A DNA stretch of 45,873 nucleotides from Bacteroidota bacterium. GTDB taxonomy: Bacteria; Bacteroidota; Bacteroidia; B-17B0; Aurantibacillaceae. The notes beneath the pieces were generated by a model, which had not been told where the DNA came from, searched no databases, and was given only the letters and a program-made list of their open reading frames with translations. Of the stretch, positions 1-9,904 are shown in pieces; the first letter of the stretch is position 1, and every line of letters starts with the position of its first letter. Location: NCBI GenBank assembly GCA_025360565.1, contig JANYBY010000154.1, forward strand, positions 1 through 45,873. Reading direction: 5' to 3'. The position numbers were made by a program, and so were the translations under genes.

Positions 1-1719
<1,719 letters not shown>

Positions 1720-3621
1720 ATGACCCAAAGTACTTTCGTTAAACGCCTTTGCTCATTTGCATTTATTTTTTTATTTGCAGTTACTTCTTTTGGCCAGTCA
1801 ACCTATAACGCCTATGCAAAAGTTACTGCTATTGCGGGCGGCAACGTTTTAACGGTAACAAACGTAAATCAGGTAAATCACACATTTAATATTGGAGAAT
1901 TCGTAATTGTAATGCAGATGCAGGATGATGTTATTGGCGCCAACACCTTGAACGCGGCCACATTTGGCGATCTTAGCGCTATTGGCAATGCCGGCAAGTT
2001 TGAGGTAGCGCAAATATCGTCATTAGCCGGAGGGCTTACTACTATTGGATTAGCGAGCCCCCTGGTAAACGTTTATAACACCGGTGCAAATTCATTGGTG
2101 CAGGTTATTAGTTTCCGTAGATTAAGTGCAGGCGCATTTACATCAACTAATAACATAACAGGTGTTGTATGGAATTCAGCCCTAGGTACCGGCGGTGTTA
2201 TTGCCATCGAAATCCCAACAATTTTTACTTTAAATCACAGTATTAACGCTAACGGATTAGGTTTTAACGGAGGTGTAAAAAATACACCAAATGGTTTTAC
2301 CGTTTGCGAAACAATTACTTTTAGAAATGCGCTGGCAACAAGATATGCAGGAAAAGGCGAAGGAATTTATAGAAATACCAACGCGGCCTTTGCAGCTGCA
2401 AGAGGAAAAATATTAACCGGCGGCGGCGGCGGAAACGACGTAAATGCAGGCGGTGGCGGTGGTGGAAATTTTACAGTTGGCGGCTCTGGCGGATCGGGGT
2501 GGACCCCATCCGGCGCAGGTTGTAGCCCTATTGCCGGCGGCTTAGGCGGAATTGCACTCAATGCCTTCATAAATGCGGGCCGTGTTTACATGGGCGGCGG
2601 CGGCGGCGGCGGTCACGAGAACGATGGTGTTGGAACCCTTGGTGGAAACGGCGGCGGAATAATTTTACTTAAAACAGGAACTTTAACCACAGTTGCTTGT
2701 GGTGGAATTATTATTTCGGCAAATGGGATAACACCTCCAAATAACGGAATTGACGGGGCAGGTGGCGGTGGCGCGGCAGGCTCTTTAGTGTTTCAGGTAA
2801 ACGCGTGGAATGTTGCAGGTGGATGCCCATTAAGCATCACCGCAAATGGCGGAAGCGGAGGTAGCTCCAACTTTGGCGGAGCGGGTGCGCACGGCGGCGG
2901 CGGCGGCGGCGGTCAGGGTGCAATTATTTTTTCAACACCTATGCCAACACTAAATGTAAATGTAAACACCCTACCCGGAAACGGAGGTACAAGTTGTTTA
3001 GGTTGTGCCCCGGGTGTAAACGGCGGTAATGGAGGCGGGCCTAATAACGCCGGAATTATTGTGGATAACGTGGGTCCTTTGCCAATTGAGCTTGTTTATT
3101 TTAAAGCAGAAAGTATGGATACCAAAGTGGCTTTAAGCTGGGAAACTGCAACTGAAAGGAACACAAACTATTTTATTGCGGAAAAAAGCACCGATGGCGT
3201 TAATTGGATTGAATTGGATAAAATAAAGGCAGCTGAAAACTCTGCGGTAAAATTATTTTACGAACAAGAAGATCTGAATCCGCTTAAAGGAATATCTTAT
3301 TACAGATTAAGAGCAATTGATCTGGATCACACAGAGCATATTTCCGAAACGCAAGTGATTGACAGAACTAACAAAGCCGAATACGTTATTTTTTATCCGA
3401 ACCCAACAGCCGAAATTTTTAATATTGTTACTTCAGGGCAAGCCAAAGATGTGACTTACGAATTTTTTGATATTTCAGGAAAACAAGTGGAAGTGCTGGT
3501 AACCGAAATACAAGCGAATAAGATCATTTTTAATATTTCGGCATTAAATCGAGGAATTTATTTTCTGAATATTAAATCGCCAAACGGTAACAAAACCAAT
3601 AATAAGATTATTATTAAATAG
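1720..3621 (+). CDS. Glycine-rich surface protein with T9SS type A sorting domain
   Basis: This is a predicted secreted surface protein of about 633 residues. The track starts at a TTG (1678), but the ATG at 1720 puts a clean signal peptide at the N-terminus (MTQSTFVKRLCSF, a hydrophobic core, then a TSFGQ cleavage region). The middle, roughly residues 180-460, is extremely glycine-rich with runs such as GGGGGG and is encoded partly by GGC tracts. A beta-sandwich-like segment follows (LPIELVYFKAES, VALSWETATERNTNYFIAEK), a form common in Bacteroidota just before sorting signals. The end (FYPNPTAEIFNI, GIYFLNI, KIIIK) matches the T9SS type A C-terminal domain, implying export by T9SS and surface attachment or release. 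The function of the glycine-rich core is unknown. The gene stands alone, 37 bp before ribF. Confidence 0.85.
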   Translation: MTQSTFVKRLCSFAFIFLFAVTSFGQSTYNAYAKVTAIAGGNVLTVTNVNQVNHTFNIGEFVIVMQMQDDVIGANTLNAATFGDLSAIGNAGKFEVAQISSLAGGLTTIGLASPLVNVYNTGANSLVQVISFRRLSAGAFTSTNNITGVVWNSALGTGGVIAIEIPTIFTLNHSINANGLGFNGGVKNTPNGFTVCETITFRNALATRYAGKGEGIYRNTNAAFAAARGKILTGGGGGNDVNAGGGGGGNFTVGGSGGSGWTPSGAGCSPIAGGLGGIALNAFINAGRVYMGGGGGGGHENDGVGTLGGNGGGIILLKTGTLTTVACGGIIISANGITPPNNGIDGAGGGGAAGSLVFQVNAWNVAGGCPLSITANGGSGGSSNFGGAGAHGGGGGGGQGAIIFSTPMPTLNVNVNTLPGNGGTSCLGCAPGVNGGNGGGPNNAGIIVDNVGPLPIELVYFKAESMDTKVALSWETATERNTNYFIAEKSTDGVNWIELDKIKAAENSAVKLFYEQEDLNPLKGISYYRLRAIDLDHTEHISETQVIDRTNKAEYVIFYPNPTAEIFNIVTSGQAKDVTYEFFDISGKQVEVLVTEIQANKIIFNISALNRGIYFLNIKSPNGNKTNNKIIIK

Positions 3622-3646
3622 TCTTTAATCTCAGTTCCAAAACCGT

Positions 3647-3654
3647 TACTTTTA
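3647..3654 (+). promoter_or_regulatory. Possible ribF -7 box
   Basis: TACTTTTA matches seven of eight positions of TAnnTTTG counting the two free ones, and ends 4 bp before the GTG start of ribF. If used, the transcript would be nearly leaderless. There is no convincing -33 TTG, so this is tentative. Confidence 0.28.
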
Positions 3655-3658
3655 CATC

Positions 3659-4618
3659 GTGCTTACTGTAAGAAATACCAAACATTTCAGGATCGAACAG
3701 CCATCCATTGTTACCATTGGTACGTTTGACGGTGTTCATTTGGGGCATCAAAAAATATTGAGCCGCCTTCAGCAATTAAAACAAAAGCATGGTTTAAACG
3801 CGGTGGTGTTAACGTTTGAGCCCCATCCCCGAAAAGTATTGCATCCCGAACAAAAAGACCTTAAATTAATTACGCTGATCGAGGAAAAATTAAATCTGCT
3901 CGAAAATTACGGCGTAGATGTGGCCATTGTTTATCCGTTCGATAAAAGTTTTTCGTATTTCGAGGCGAGAGAATACATTGAAAAAATTCTCTTAAAAAGT
4001 TTAAAAGTAAAATACCTTGTTATTGGTTACGACCATAAATTTGGCCACGATCGTACGGGCGATATTAAAATATTAAAAGAGTACGCAAAAGAGTACGATT
4101 ACGAGGTGGAAGAGATAGATGCGATAGATATTGACCATATTGCTATTAGCAGCAGCAAAATAAGGGTTGCCATAGAAGCCGGTAATATTGATCTGGCGAA
4201 TAATTATTTGGGGCATTACTTTTTTTTATACGCAACCGTTGTTCATGGTAAGCAGCTTGGTAAACAACTCGGGTTTCCTACGGCGAATTTAAAAATTGAG
4301 AGCAAGGATAAACTGATCCCTAAAATAGGCGTGTATTTTGTTGAGGTTGAAATTGCAGCGAATAAATATTACGGTATGATGAATATTGGCATCAATCCCA
4401 CAACCGATAACGACGGTAAGGTGAAGATGGAAGTGAATATTTTTGATTTTAATGAAGATATTTACGGAAAGACCGTGTGTATAAATTTTCTTAAATATTT
4501 ACGCGACGAGAAAAAATTTAATACCTTGGAGGAACTTATTGATGAGATAAAGGAAGATAAAAAAAAATGTTTGGTCTTGATCGAAGAAATAAAAAAAACT
4601 TTGTGCTCGTTAACTTAG
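3659..4618 (+). CDS. ribF: Bifunctional riboflavin kinase / FAD synthetase
   Basis: RibF phosphorylates riboflavin to FMN and then adenylylates FMN to FAD in the cytoplasm. The 319 residues match the usual bacterial RibF length. The N-terminal nucleotidyltransferase half carries GTFDGVHLGHQKIL near residue 22 and ISSSKIR near residue 163. The C-terminal riboflavin-kinase half carries the signature GKQLGFPTANL and then GVYFVEVE. The start is a GTG, which places the GTFDG motif at the family's normal distance from the N-terminus; no nearby ATG would do so. The gene stops 11 bp before the ATG I favour for the LRR gene, so the two may be co-transcribed. Confidence 0.95.
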   Translation: MLTVRNTKHFRIEQPSIVTIGTFDGVHLGHQKILSRLQQLKQKHGLNAVVLTFEPHPRKVLHPEQKDLKLITLIEEKLNLLENYGVDVAIVYPFDKSFSYFEAREYIEKILLKSLKVKYLVIGYDHKFGHDRTGDIKILKEYAKEYDYEVEEIDAIDIDHIAISSSKIRVAIEAGNIDLANNYLGHYFFLYATVVHGKQLGKQLGFPTANLKIESKDKLIPKIGVYFVEVEIAANKYYGMMNIGINPTTDNDGKVKMEVNIFDFNEDIYGKTVCINFLKYLRDEKKFNTLEELIDEIKEDKKKCLVLIEEIKKTLCSLT

Positions 4619-4629
4619 GATCTTTAAAA

Positions 4630-5232
4630 ATGAGAATTATTAAATTTGTTATACTGATTTTATTTATGGGTTCAGCGGCCGTTACGCGAGCCCAATTATT
4701 GGATACAGTTGCTCTCGAGGCATGTCCTACATACACTAATCTTGCAGAGGCGCTCAAAGATCCGGATAAAGTAATAAAGCTGAGTTTGCGCAAAAAAAAA
4801 TACAAAGAATTTCCGAGAGAGATCTATCAATTTAAAAATTTACAATGGCTCGATTTAAGTAAAAATGCCATCAAAGAATTGCCGGATAGTGTGGCTGAAT
4901 TTAAATTTTTGCAATTTTTTAGCATCAGCAAGAACGGATTAGAAAGATTGCCGCTAAACATCGGAAAACTTAAAAATTTAAAATACATTAACGTCAATCA
5001 AAATAATTTAACCCGTTTACCTTACACTTTTGGCGATCTTGAGAACCTGGAATTTGCAGATCTGTGGAGTAATAGTTTTGATGAATTTCCCGAAAGTTTA
5101 AAGAATCTGAAAAAGCTTAGGTCAATGGATCTTCGCAACATTCTTATCCCTAAAAACATTCAGCAAGGGCTTGAAAGTGTGCTCCCTAAGGCCATAATTT
5201 ATTTTAGTCCGCCCTGTAACTGCAGTTGGTAA
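4630..5232 (+). CDS. Exported leucine-rich-repeat protein
   Basis: This is a small exported protein of 201 residues. The track opens at 4567 inside ribF, but the ATG at 4630 begins a canonical signal peptide (MRIIKFVILILFMGSAAVTRA then Q) and avoids a 52-bp overlap. Residues about 45-175 contain roughly five LRR units of about 23 residues, for example LQWLDLSKNAIKELPDSV and LKYINVNQNNLTRLP. Such repeats usually form a curved protein-binding surface. The C-terminus is IIYFSPPCNCSW, with two closely spaced cysteines. No partner is evident. It could be a periplasmic or surface binding protein. A hairpin resembling a terminator follows the stop. Confidence 0.8.
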   Translation: MRIIKFVILILFMGSAAVTRAQLLDTVALEACPTYTNLAEALKDPDKVIKLSLRKKKYKEFPREIYQFKNLQWLDLSKNAIKELPDSVAEFKFLQFFSISKNGLERLPLNIGKLKNLKYINVNQNNLTRLPYTFGDLENLEFADLWSNSFDEFPESLKNLKKLRSMDLRNILIPKNIQQGLESVLPKAIIYFSPPCNCSW

Positions 5233-5250
5233 AGGGTTTTGGCCATTTCG

Positions 5251-5278
5251 ACTTATTAAGAAAGCGCTTTTAATAAGT
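5251..5278 (+). terminator. Hairpin downstream of the LRR gene
   Basis: ACTTATTAA pairs with TTAATAAGT across a short loop containing AAGCGC, giving about 11 pairs including one G-T, followed by TTTT. It lies 19 bp after the LRR stop codon. The stem is AT-rich, so termination strength is uncertain. Confidence 0.4.
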
Positions 5279-5350
5279 TTTGCCCTTAGCGCTTAAAACC
5301 AAGCGCAATTATTCCAAATTTTATGAAATGCATTTTGCCCTTTTTTTACG

Positions 5351-7525
5351 ATGAAGAAAATAGTATTCTTTTCATGTATGTTATTGTTTATTTTCTTTGG
5401 CCATGGCGGTTTACAAGCCCAGCCGGAAACCAAAGCAATGCAAGAAGAGAAAGCTTACAACGCATTAAACGACCACGATTATGCCTTAGCTTATAATCTT
5501 TTTGATAAGCTGTACGCCAAATACCCCAAAAATTTTGACTACAAATTTAAACTTGGCTTTTGTTGTTTAAATTATCCCGAAAAAAAGCAGCGCGCGCTCG
5601 AAATGTTTCAGGAGATCAGAAAAGAAAATAAAAGTCTTGAGGCCGATTATTATTTAGCTTGGGCTTATCACATAAATTATAAGTTTGATAGGGCGATCGG
5701 AATTTTAGATACAATTGTACAGATCGTTACTAAGGATGAAAAAAAAATGGATAAAGAAATGTTTGTTAACTGCAAACATATCTTACAAAATTGCAAGAAC
5801 GGAAAATTGCTTATTGATAACAAGGTGATTTGCGAAATACTAAATCTGGGCGCGCCTATAAATACCGACGAAGATCAATACGTTCCGGCAATCACTACAG
5901 ATGAATCGATCCTGTTCTTTACCTATCGCGGTAAAAAGAGTGTGGGCGGCAAACTGAACGGAAACCTGGAACCCGATCCGATCGAAGGCGTTTATAATGA
6001 AGACGTTTACGTGGCTTACAATAATACCGATGGCACTTGGTCAGATCCGATCGAGATTCCCGGCATAAACACACCCGGTAACGACGCGGCCATTGCGGTT
6101 TCACCAGATGGACAAACGCTTTTTATTTTTTACAGCGATGCAAAAAATTCGGGCGATATTCTCGTTAGTACATTAGATGGAAGCAAATTCTCTAAACCCG
6201 TAGCGCTGAATAAAAATATTAACACGGATTATTGGGAAGGTTCCTGTTCTATTTCGGCCGATGGAAAAACTTTGTATTTCGCGAGCGAACGCCCGGGTGG
6301 CATTGGCGGAAGAGATATTTGGGTTTGTGAAAAAGTTGATGGCGACTGGGGTTCGGCAAAAAATCTTGGTCCAAAAATAAATACAGAGTTTGATGATGAT
6401 GCTCCTTTTATTCACCCCGATGGTATTACATTATTTTTTAGTTCAAAAGGCCATAGCAGTATTGGCGGGTATGATATTATGTTCTCGATCAAAAAAGATA
6501 ACGAGTGGCTTGCCCCAAGAAACATGGGCATTCCGTTAAATACCACCGAGGATGATAGATATTATGTTATTAATGACGAAGGAAGTAAAGGTTTTTTTAG
6601 CAGTAATCGTGGTAGCTCAGGAGGATTAGGCATGGAAGATATTTATGTAGTTAACCCGGGAATTTTAGGAGAAAAACCGGTTATCGCATTATTAAAAGGA
6701 ATTGTTTATGGCGACGATAAACCAATTGAGGCAAAACTACAAGTAACAAAATTGGCGAATAAAGATACCATTGGTCCGTTTATAACAAATAAAGAATCCG
6801 GAAAATATTTAATGGCACTTAGTCCCGGTTTTGTTTACCGCTTAAAGGTAATTGCTCCGGGATACGAGCCCATTGAAGAAGATCTTGACGTTGAAACTTT
6901 AAATACCTTCATGGAAACGGTTAAGAATTTTTATTTGTATTCGCCCGGCAAAACACCAACCGTTGTAATAACACCAACTGTGGCAACTACCAAAACAACG
7001 GTTACGGTGCCCACAAAAACAATTGTTACAACGCCAACTGTTACGCCAACCGAAACAACTGTTGTTGTAACCGAAACTACAGTGCCAACAAAAACAACGG
7101 CGCCAACAGAAACAGTGGCGTTAACAAACACACCATGCGATGGACAGCCTTTGCCTGACTTTACACCGCTAAAAGGAAAATCGCTGAACGATATCCAATA
7201 TTATAAACAGCTGCTGAGTATGGCCGGAAATTATTGCGCAGAAGGAATGATATATAAAGTACAGATAGGAGCCTATAGAAAACCCCAGAATTTTAAATAC
7301 AAAAATCTGCGCCAGTTCGGTCAGCCCGAAATTATTGATTACCCGGATGGAATAACGCGTTTTACCCAGCTGCAATTTAAAACTCTAAAAGAAGCTGAGG
7401 TTCAACGCCAGAAATCCATTGCCAAAGGCCAAACAGACGCGTGGATAGTTGCATTTGTAAATGGCAAGCGTTATACCCTTGAGGAGTTGATCATGCTTGA
7501 TTACCTTGGTAAGGCTATTAATTAG
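5351..7525 (+). CDS. TPR / PD40 / carboxypeptidase-like / SPOR envelope protein
   Basis: This is a 724-residue exported protein with a multi-domain envelope architecture. After a signal peptide (MKKIVFFSCMLLFIFFGHGG, cleaved near LQAQ) come TPR-like helices (about 25-160). A PD40/WD40-like propeller follows (about 165-435; repeats such as ISADGKTLYFASERPGGIGG and IHPDGITLFFSSKG), then a carboxypeptidase-regulatory-like beta-sandwich (about 448-525; ALLKGIVYGDDKPIEAK). Next is a threonine/valine-rich linker (about 533-598) and a SPOR-like domain (about 632-710; IYKVQIGAYRKP). SPOR domains bind denuded peptidoglycan glycan strands. The order matches PorE, a T9SS-associated protein, except that SPOR replaces the OmpA-like domain. 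The paralogue at 14499-16472 has the OmpA ending. It may be a periplasmic scaffold; its exact role is unknown. Confidence 0.85.
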   Translation: MKKIVFFSCMLLFIFFGHGGLQAQPETKAMQEEKAYNALNDHDYALAYNLFDKLYAKYPKNFDYKFKLGFCCLNYPEKKQRALEMFQEIRKENKSLEADYYLAWAYHINYKFDRAIGILDTIVQIVTKDEKKMDKEMFVNCKHILQNCKNGKLLIDNKVICEILNLGAPINTDEDQYVPAITTDESILFFTYRGKKSVGGKLNGNLEPDPIEGVYNEDVYVAYNNTDGTWSDPIEIPGINTPGNDAAIAVSPDGQTLFIFYSDAKNSGDILVSTLDGSKFSKPVALNKNINTDYWEGSCSISADGKTLYFASERPGGIGGRDIWVCEKVDGDWGSAKNLGPKINTEFDDDAPFIHPDGITLFFSSKGHSSIGGYDIMFSIKKDNEWLAPRNMGIPLNTTEDDRYYVINDEGSKGFFSSNRGSSGGLGMEDIYVVNPGILGEKPVIALLKGIVYGDDKPIEAKLQVTKLANKDTIGPFITNKESGKYLMALSPGFVYRLKVIAPGYEPIEEDLDVETLNTFMETVKNFYLYSPGKTPTVVITPTVATTKTTVTVPTKTIVTTPTVTPTETTVVVTETTVPTKTTAPTETVALTNTPCDGQPLPDFTPLKGKSLNDIQYYKQLLSMAGNYCAEGMIYKVQIGAYRKPQNFKYKNLRQFGQPEIIDYPDGITRFTQLQFKTLKEAEVQRQKSIAKGQTDAWIVAFVNGKRYTLEELIMLDYLGKAIN

Positions 7526-7574
7526 TCGCAAAACATTTCTTGTTCCTTGTTCTGTATGGTTAGCATTTTCCTGA

Positions 7575-7910
7575 ATGACTTTAATTCTTTTAATCTTAAT
7601 TACATTCATTCCCGCCATTTGTGTGGGTCTCTATTTATATTTCGGGCTGTTTGCTCCTTTGCGAAAAAAAGAAGCGGGAACAGAATTTGTGTATGTTGAG
7701 GCTGATGGATCAGTTCGCGAATTGCATCAACAGGAAATTGATTATTTAAATGCGCCCTTTAATTATAACGATGGCGCCAGGCCAATACTAAAAAAAAGAT
7801 ACGATGAAAAAAATACCGACGGAAAAATTTCGGGATTTATTTTACGCCAACGTGTTCCGCGGCACATTAAAATAATTAATAAGAGTGGGACAGGGATCAA
7901 TTTGAATTGA
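7575..7910 (+). CDS. Small single-pass membrane protein, unknown function
   Basis: This is a 111-residue protein I do not recognise. Residues about 3-27 form one hydrophobic helix (LILLILITFIPAICVGLYLYF), followed by a basic RKK, so the remaining roughly 80 residues are probably cytoplasmic. That tail is polar and includes VYVEADGSVRELHQQEIDYLN and a basic segment, LRQRVPRHIKII. It starts 49 bp after the SPOR protein and may share its transcript. It converges on frr, with 21 bp between the two stop codons and no evident hairpin. Confidence 0.6.
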   Translation: MTLILLILITFIPAICVGLYLYFGLFAPLRKKEAGTEFVYVEADGSVRELHQQEIDYLNAPFNYNDGARPILKKRYDEKNTDGKISGFILRQRVPRHIKIINKSGTGINLN

Positions 7911-7931
7911 CAAATATGCCTGCATTTACGC

Positions 7932-8492
7932 CTAAACGGTCATGATCTCTTTTTCTTTTTGTTCAATGTGTTTATCCACTTTTACCGAACTGGCATCCGT
8001 TAAAGTTTGAATTTTAGTTTCACCGTCTTTTGCTTCATCTTCCGGTAATCCGTTCTTCTTTAAGGTTTTTACGGCTTCCATACTTTCTTTACGTAAATTT
8101 CGTATTGCCACTTTTGCATCTTCCCCTAAACTTTTTGCTGTTTTTGTCAAGTCCCTTCTGCGCTCTTCAGTTAAAGATGGAACAACAATACGAATAATTA
8201 CCCCATCGTTTTGCGGATTAAATCCAAGGTTTGCGGCCTGAATTGCTTTTTCTATGGGCGTTAACATGGTTTTTTCCCATGGCTGTATAATTAAAGTACG
8301 CGAATCCTGCGTGTTAACACTTGCTGTATTGCTGAGAGGCACTTTGCTTCCGTAATAATCAACCATTATATTTTCAACCATCATCGGGCTTGCTTTTCCG
8401 GCTCTTACTTTTTGAAGTTCCGATTCCAAATGTGTAATAGCTTTTTCCATTAAATCTTTGGTGTGCTCTAAAATTGATTTGATATCTTTCAT
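7932..8492 (-). CDS. frr: Ribosome recycling factor
   Basis: RRF splits post-termination ribosomes together with EF-G. The 186-residue length is standard. Family features are visible: MEKAITHLESELQKVRAGKASPMM in the first helix, DYYGSKVPLSNTASV, TLIIQPWEKTMLTPIEKAI, and the C-terminal coiled-coil region RRDLTKTAKSLGEDAKVAIRNLRKE. In many Bacteroidota frr follows pyrH. Here it follows a cysteine desulfurase gene across a 91-bp spacer that carries a copy of a local intergenic repeat, so linkage to a usual partner is not seen. Confidence 0.97.
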   Translation of the reverse strand: MKDIKSILEHTKDLMEKAITHLESELQKVRAGKASPMMVENIMVDYYGSKVPLSNTASVNTQDSRTLIIQPWEKTMLTPIEKAIQAANLGFNPQNDGVIIRIVVPSLTEERRRDLTKTAKSLGEDAKVAIRNLRKESMEAVKTLKKNGLPEDEAKDGETKIQTLTDASSVKVDKHIEQKEKEIMTV

Positions 8493-8553
8493 AATAGTTT
8501 AAAGTTTTGGGTTGATAGTTTATAGCTTTGAATTCTTGGTCATGTCTCTTTTA

Positions 8554-8572
8554 AGTCTTGCCTCTTGCTTCC
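8554..8572. repeat. Intergenic repeat copy 1 (AGTCYTGCCTCTTGCTTCC)
   Basis: This 19-bp sequence occurs three times in the window (8554-8572, 9880-9898, 16647-16665), differing at one position (T here, C in the other two). Every copy lies in a spacer between two minus-strand genes. See the finding on intergenic repeats. Confidence 0.75.
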
Positions 8573-8583
8573 CTTCATTCTTG

Positions 8584-9726
8584 TTATGCAGTTGTTTTTA
8601 TTGCAAAAAGTTCGGTTAATTTATTTACGGTAAAATCTATTTCTTCTTTTGTGGTGTATTTGCAAAAACTAAATCGTACAGAGGGCCTTTCCATATCAAT
8701 CCCGATTCCTTTTAAAACGTGACTGCCTTGATTGCTCCCGCTGCTGCAGGCGCTTCCGCCACTGGCCGCTATGCCTGCAATATCTAAATTAAAGAGCAGC
8801 ATTTCCGCATCGGGGTGATTTGGAAAACGGCAATTTAAAACAGTATATAAAGAGCTTTCGTGCGAAGTTTCTCCGTTAAATTCCATTCCCGGAATATTTT
8901 GGATCAGCTTCTCTTGCATATAATCTTTTAAACTCATAATATGTTTTTGGTGCGCTTCCATTTCGTTAAAACAAATTTCGAGCGCTTTTGCTAAACCAAC
9001 AATACCGTATAAATTCTCAGTTCCACCGCGCATGTTGCGTTCTTGCGCGCCGCCGTGAATAAAAGGGTTCAGTTTAAAATTATGATTCATGTACAAAAAA
9101 CCAACGCCTTTTGGCCCGTGAAATTTATGCGCCGCACAAGTTATAAAATGAACTTTAATTTCGCGCAGATCCATTTTATAATGTCCCATGGTTTGTACAG
9201 TATCACTATGAAATACCGCGTTGTATTTTTCGCAAAGCTCTCCCACTTCTTTTATCGGGAGTAAAGTCCCAATCTCATTATTGGCATGCATCAACGATAC
9301 TAAACTGCGCTCGTTATTTTTTAAAAGCTGTTCCAGATCATTCAGATCAACATTGCCTTTATCATCTATTTTTACCCAGCTTACTTTTACTTTACCTGCT
9401 TTTTCTAACGTTTTAATGGTATGTTCAACGGCATGGTGTTCTATTACCGCAGAAATAATATGTTTTATTCCGAAGGTATCAACGCTTTGACAAATAGCCA
9501 TGTTATCCGCTTCTGTTCCTCCCGATGTAAAAAATATTTCGGCAGGTGTAACGTTCAGTAATTTAGCAACTGTTTTACGCGAGTTCTCAATGGCCGAACG
9601 CGTCTTCCTTCCAAAACCGTGAATGGACGAGGGATTGCCGTAATCCGCCGTCATCAAAGGCATCATGGCCTTTAACACTTCTTCATCCAACCGCGTAGTA
9701 GCCGCGTTATCTAAGTACACTTTCAT
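8584..9726 (-). CDS. Cysteine desulfurase (NifS/IscS type)
   Basis: This PLP enzyme takes sulfur from L-cysteine as an enzyme persulfide and gives alanine, feeding Fe-S cluster and other sulfur pathways. The 380 residues start MKVYLDNAATTRLDEEVL. The PLP lysine lies in CAAHKFHGPKG, and the catalytic cysteine loop is GSACSSGS near residue 325. HSDTVQTMGH is the usual segment before the lysine. The long loop with ACSSGS places it in the IscS/NifS group rather than the SufS group. There is no scaffold (iscU) or regulator gene beside it, so I leave the symbol blank. The spacer upstream carries several intergenic repeats. Confidence 0.93.
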   Translation of the reverse strand: MKVYLDNAATTRLDEEVLKAMMPLMTADYGNPSSIHGFGRKTRSAIENSRKTVAKLLNVTPAEIFFTSGGTEADNMAICQSVDTFGIKHIISAVIEHHAVEHTIKTLEKAGKVKVSWVKIDDKGNVDLNDLEQLLKNNERSLVSLMHANNEIGTLLPIKEVGELCEKYNAVFHSDTVQTMGHYKMDLREIKVHFITCAAHKFHGPKGVGFLYMNHNFKLNPFIHGGAQERNMRGGTENLYGIVGLAKALEICFNEMEAHQKHIMSLKDYMQEKLIQNIPGMEFNGETSHESSLYTVLNCRFPNHPDAEMLLFNLDIAGIAASGGSACSSGSNQGSHVLKGIGIDMERPSVRFSFCKYTTKEEIDFTVNKLTELFAIKTTA

Positions 9727-9751
9727 TCCTTTTAAACGTTGTCAGTTATTA

Positions 9752-9784
9752 GTTGTTTGTTATCAGTTATTCGTTAGTTTTTGT
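9752..9784. repeat. Intergenic repeat module, 33 bp, copy 1
   Basis: This 33-bp stretch containing TTTGTTATCAGTTATTCGTT is repeated at 16493-16525 with one mismatch (A versus T). Both copies lie shortly upstream of a minus-strand gene, the cysteine desulfurase here and the PorE-like gene there. Confidence 0.75.
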
Positions 9785-9800
9785 CTTGTTTCTCCATTTT

Positions 9801-9820
9801 GGTCTCGACTCCGCTCGACC
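9801..9820. repeat. Short palindromic motif GGTCTCGACTCCGCTCGACC
   Basis: GGTCTCGACTCCGCTCGACC is a small imperfect palindrome with TCGA arms around CTCCGC, GC-rich against an AT-rich spacer. From memory, similar CGACTCCGCTCG-type sequences recur between genes in Bacteroidota. Only one copy is present in this window. Confidence 0.5.
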
Positions 9821-9879
9821 TGGCAAGTTTTGTTTTCATTTGTAACTCGTCATTTTAACTTCGTACCTCATCATTCGTT

Positions 9880-9898
9880 AGTCCTGCCTCTTGCTTCC
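9880..9898. repeat. Intergenic repeat copy 2 (AGTCYTGCCTCTTGCTTCC)
   Basis: This is the second of three copies, 6 bp downstream of the glmM stop codon in glmM's own direction. It is identical to copy 3 at 16647-16665. Confidence 0.75.
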
Positions 9899-9904
9899 CG
9901 CCAT

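Noticed and set aside
2367-2570. 67-aa proline-rich minus-strand ORF
   Set aside because: Mirror of GGC/GGT codons of the glycine-rich protein; composition is an artefact of the repeat.
6931-7131. 66-aa valine-rich minus-strand ORF
   Set aside because: Mirror of the threonine/valine linker of the SPOR protein.
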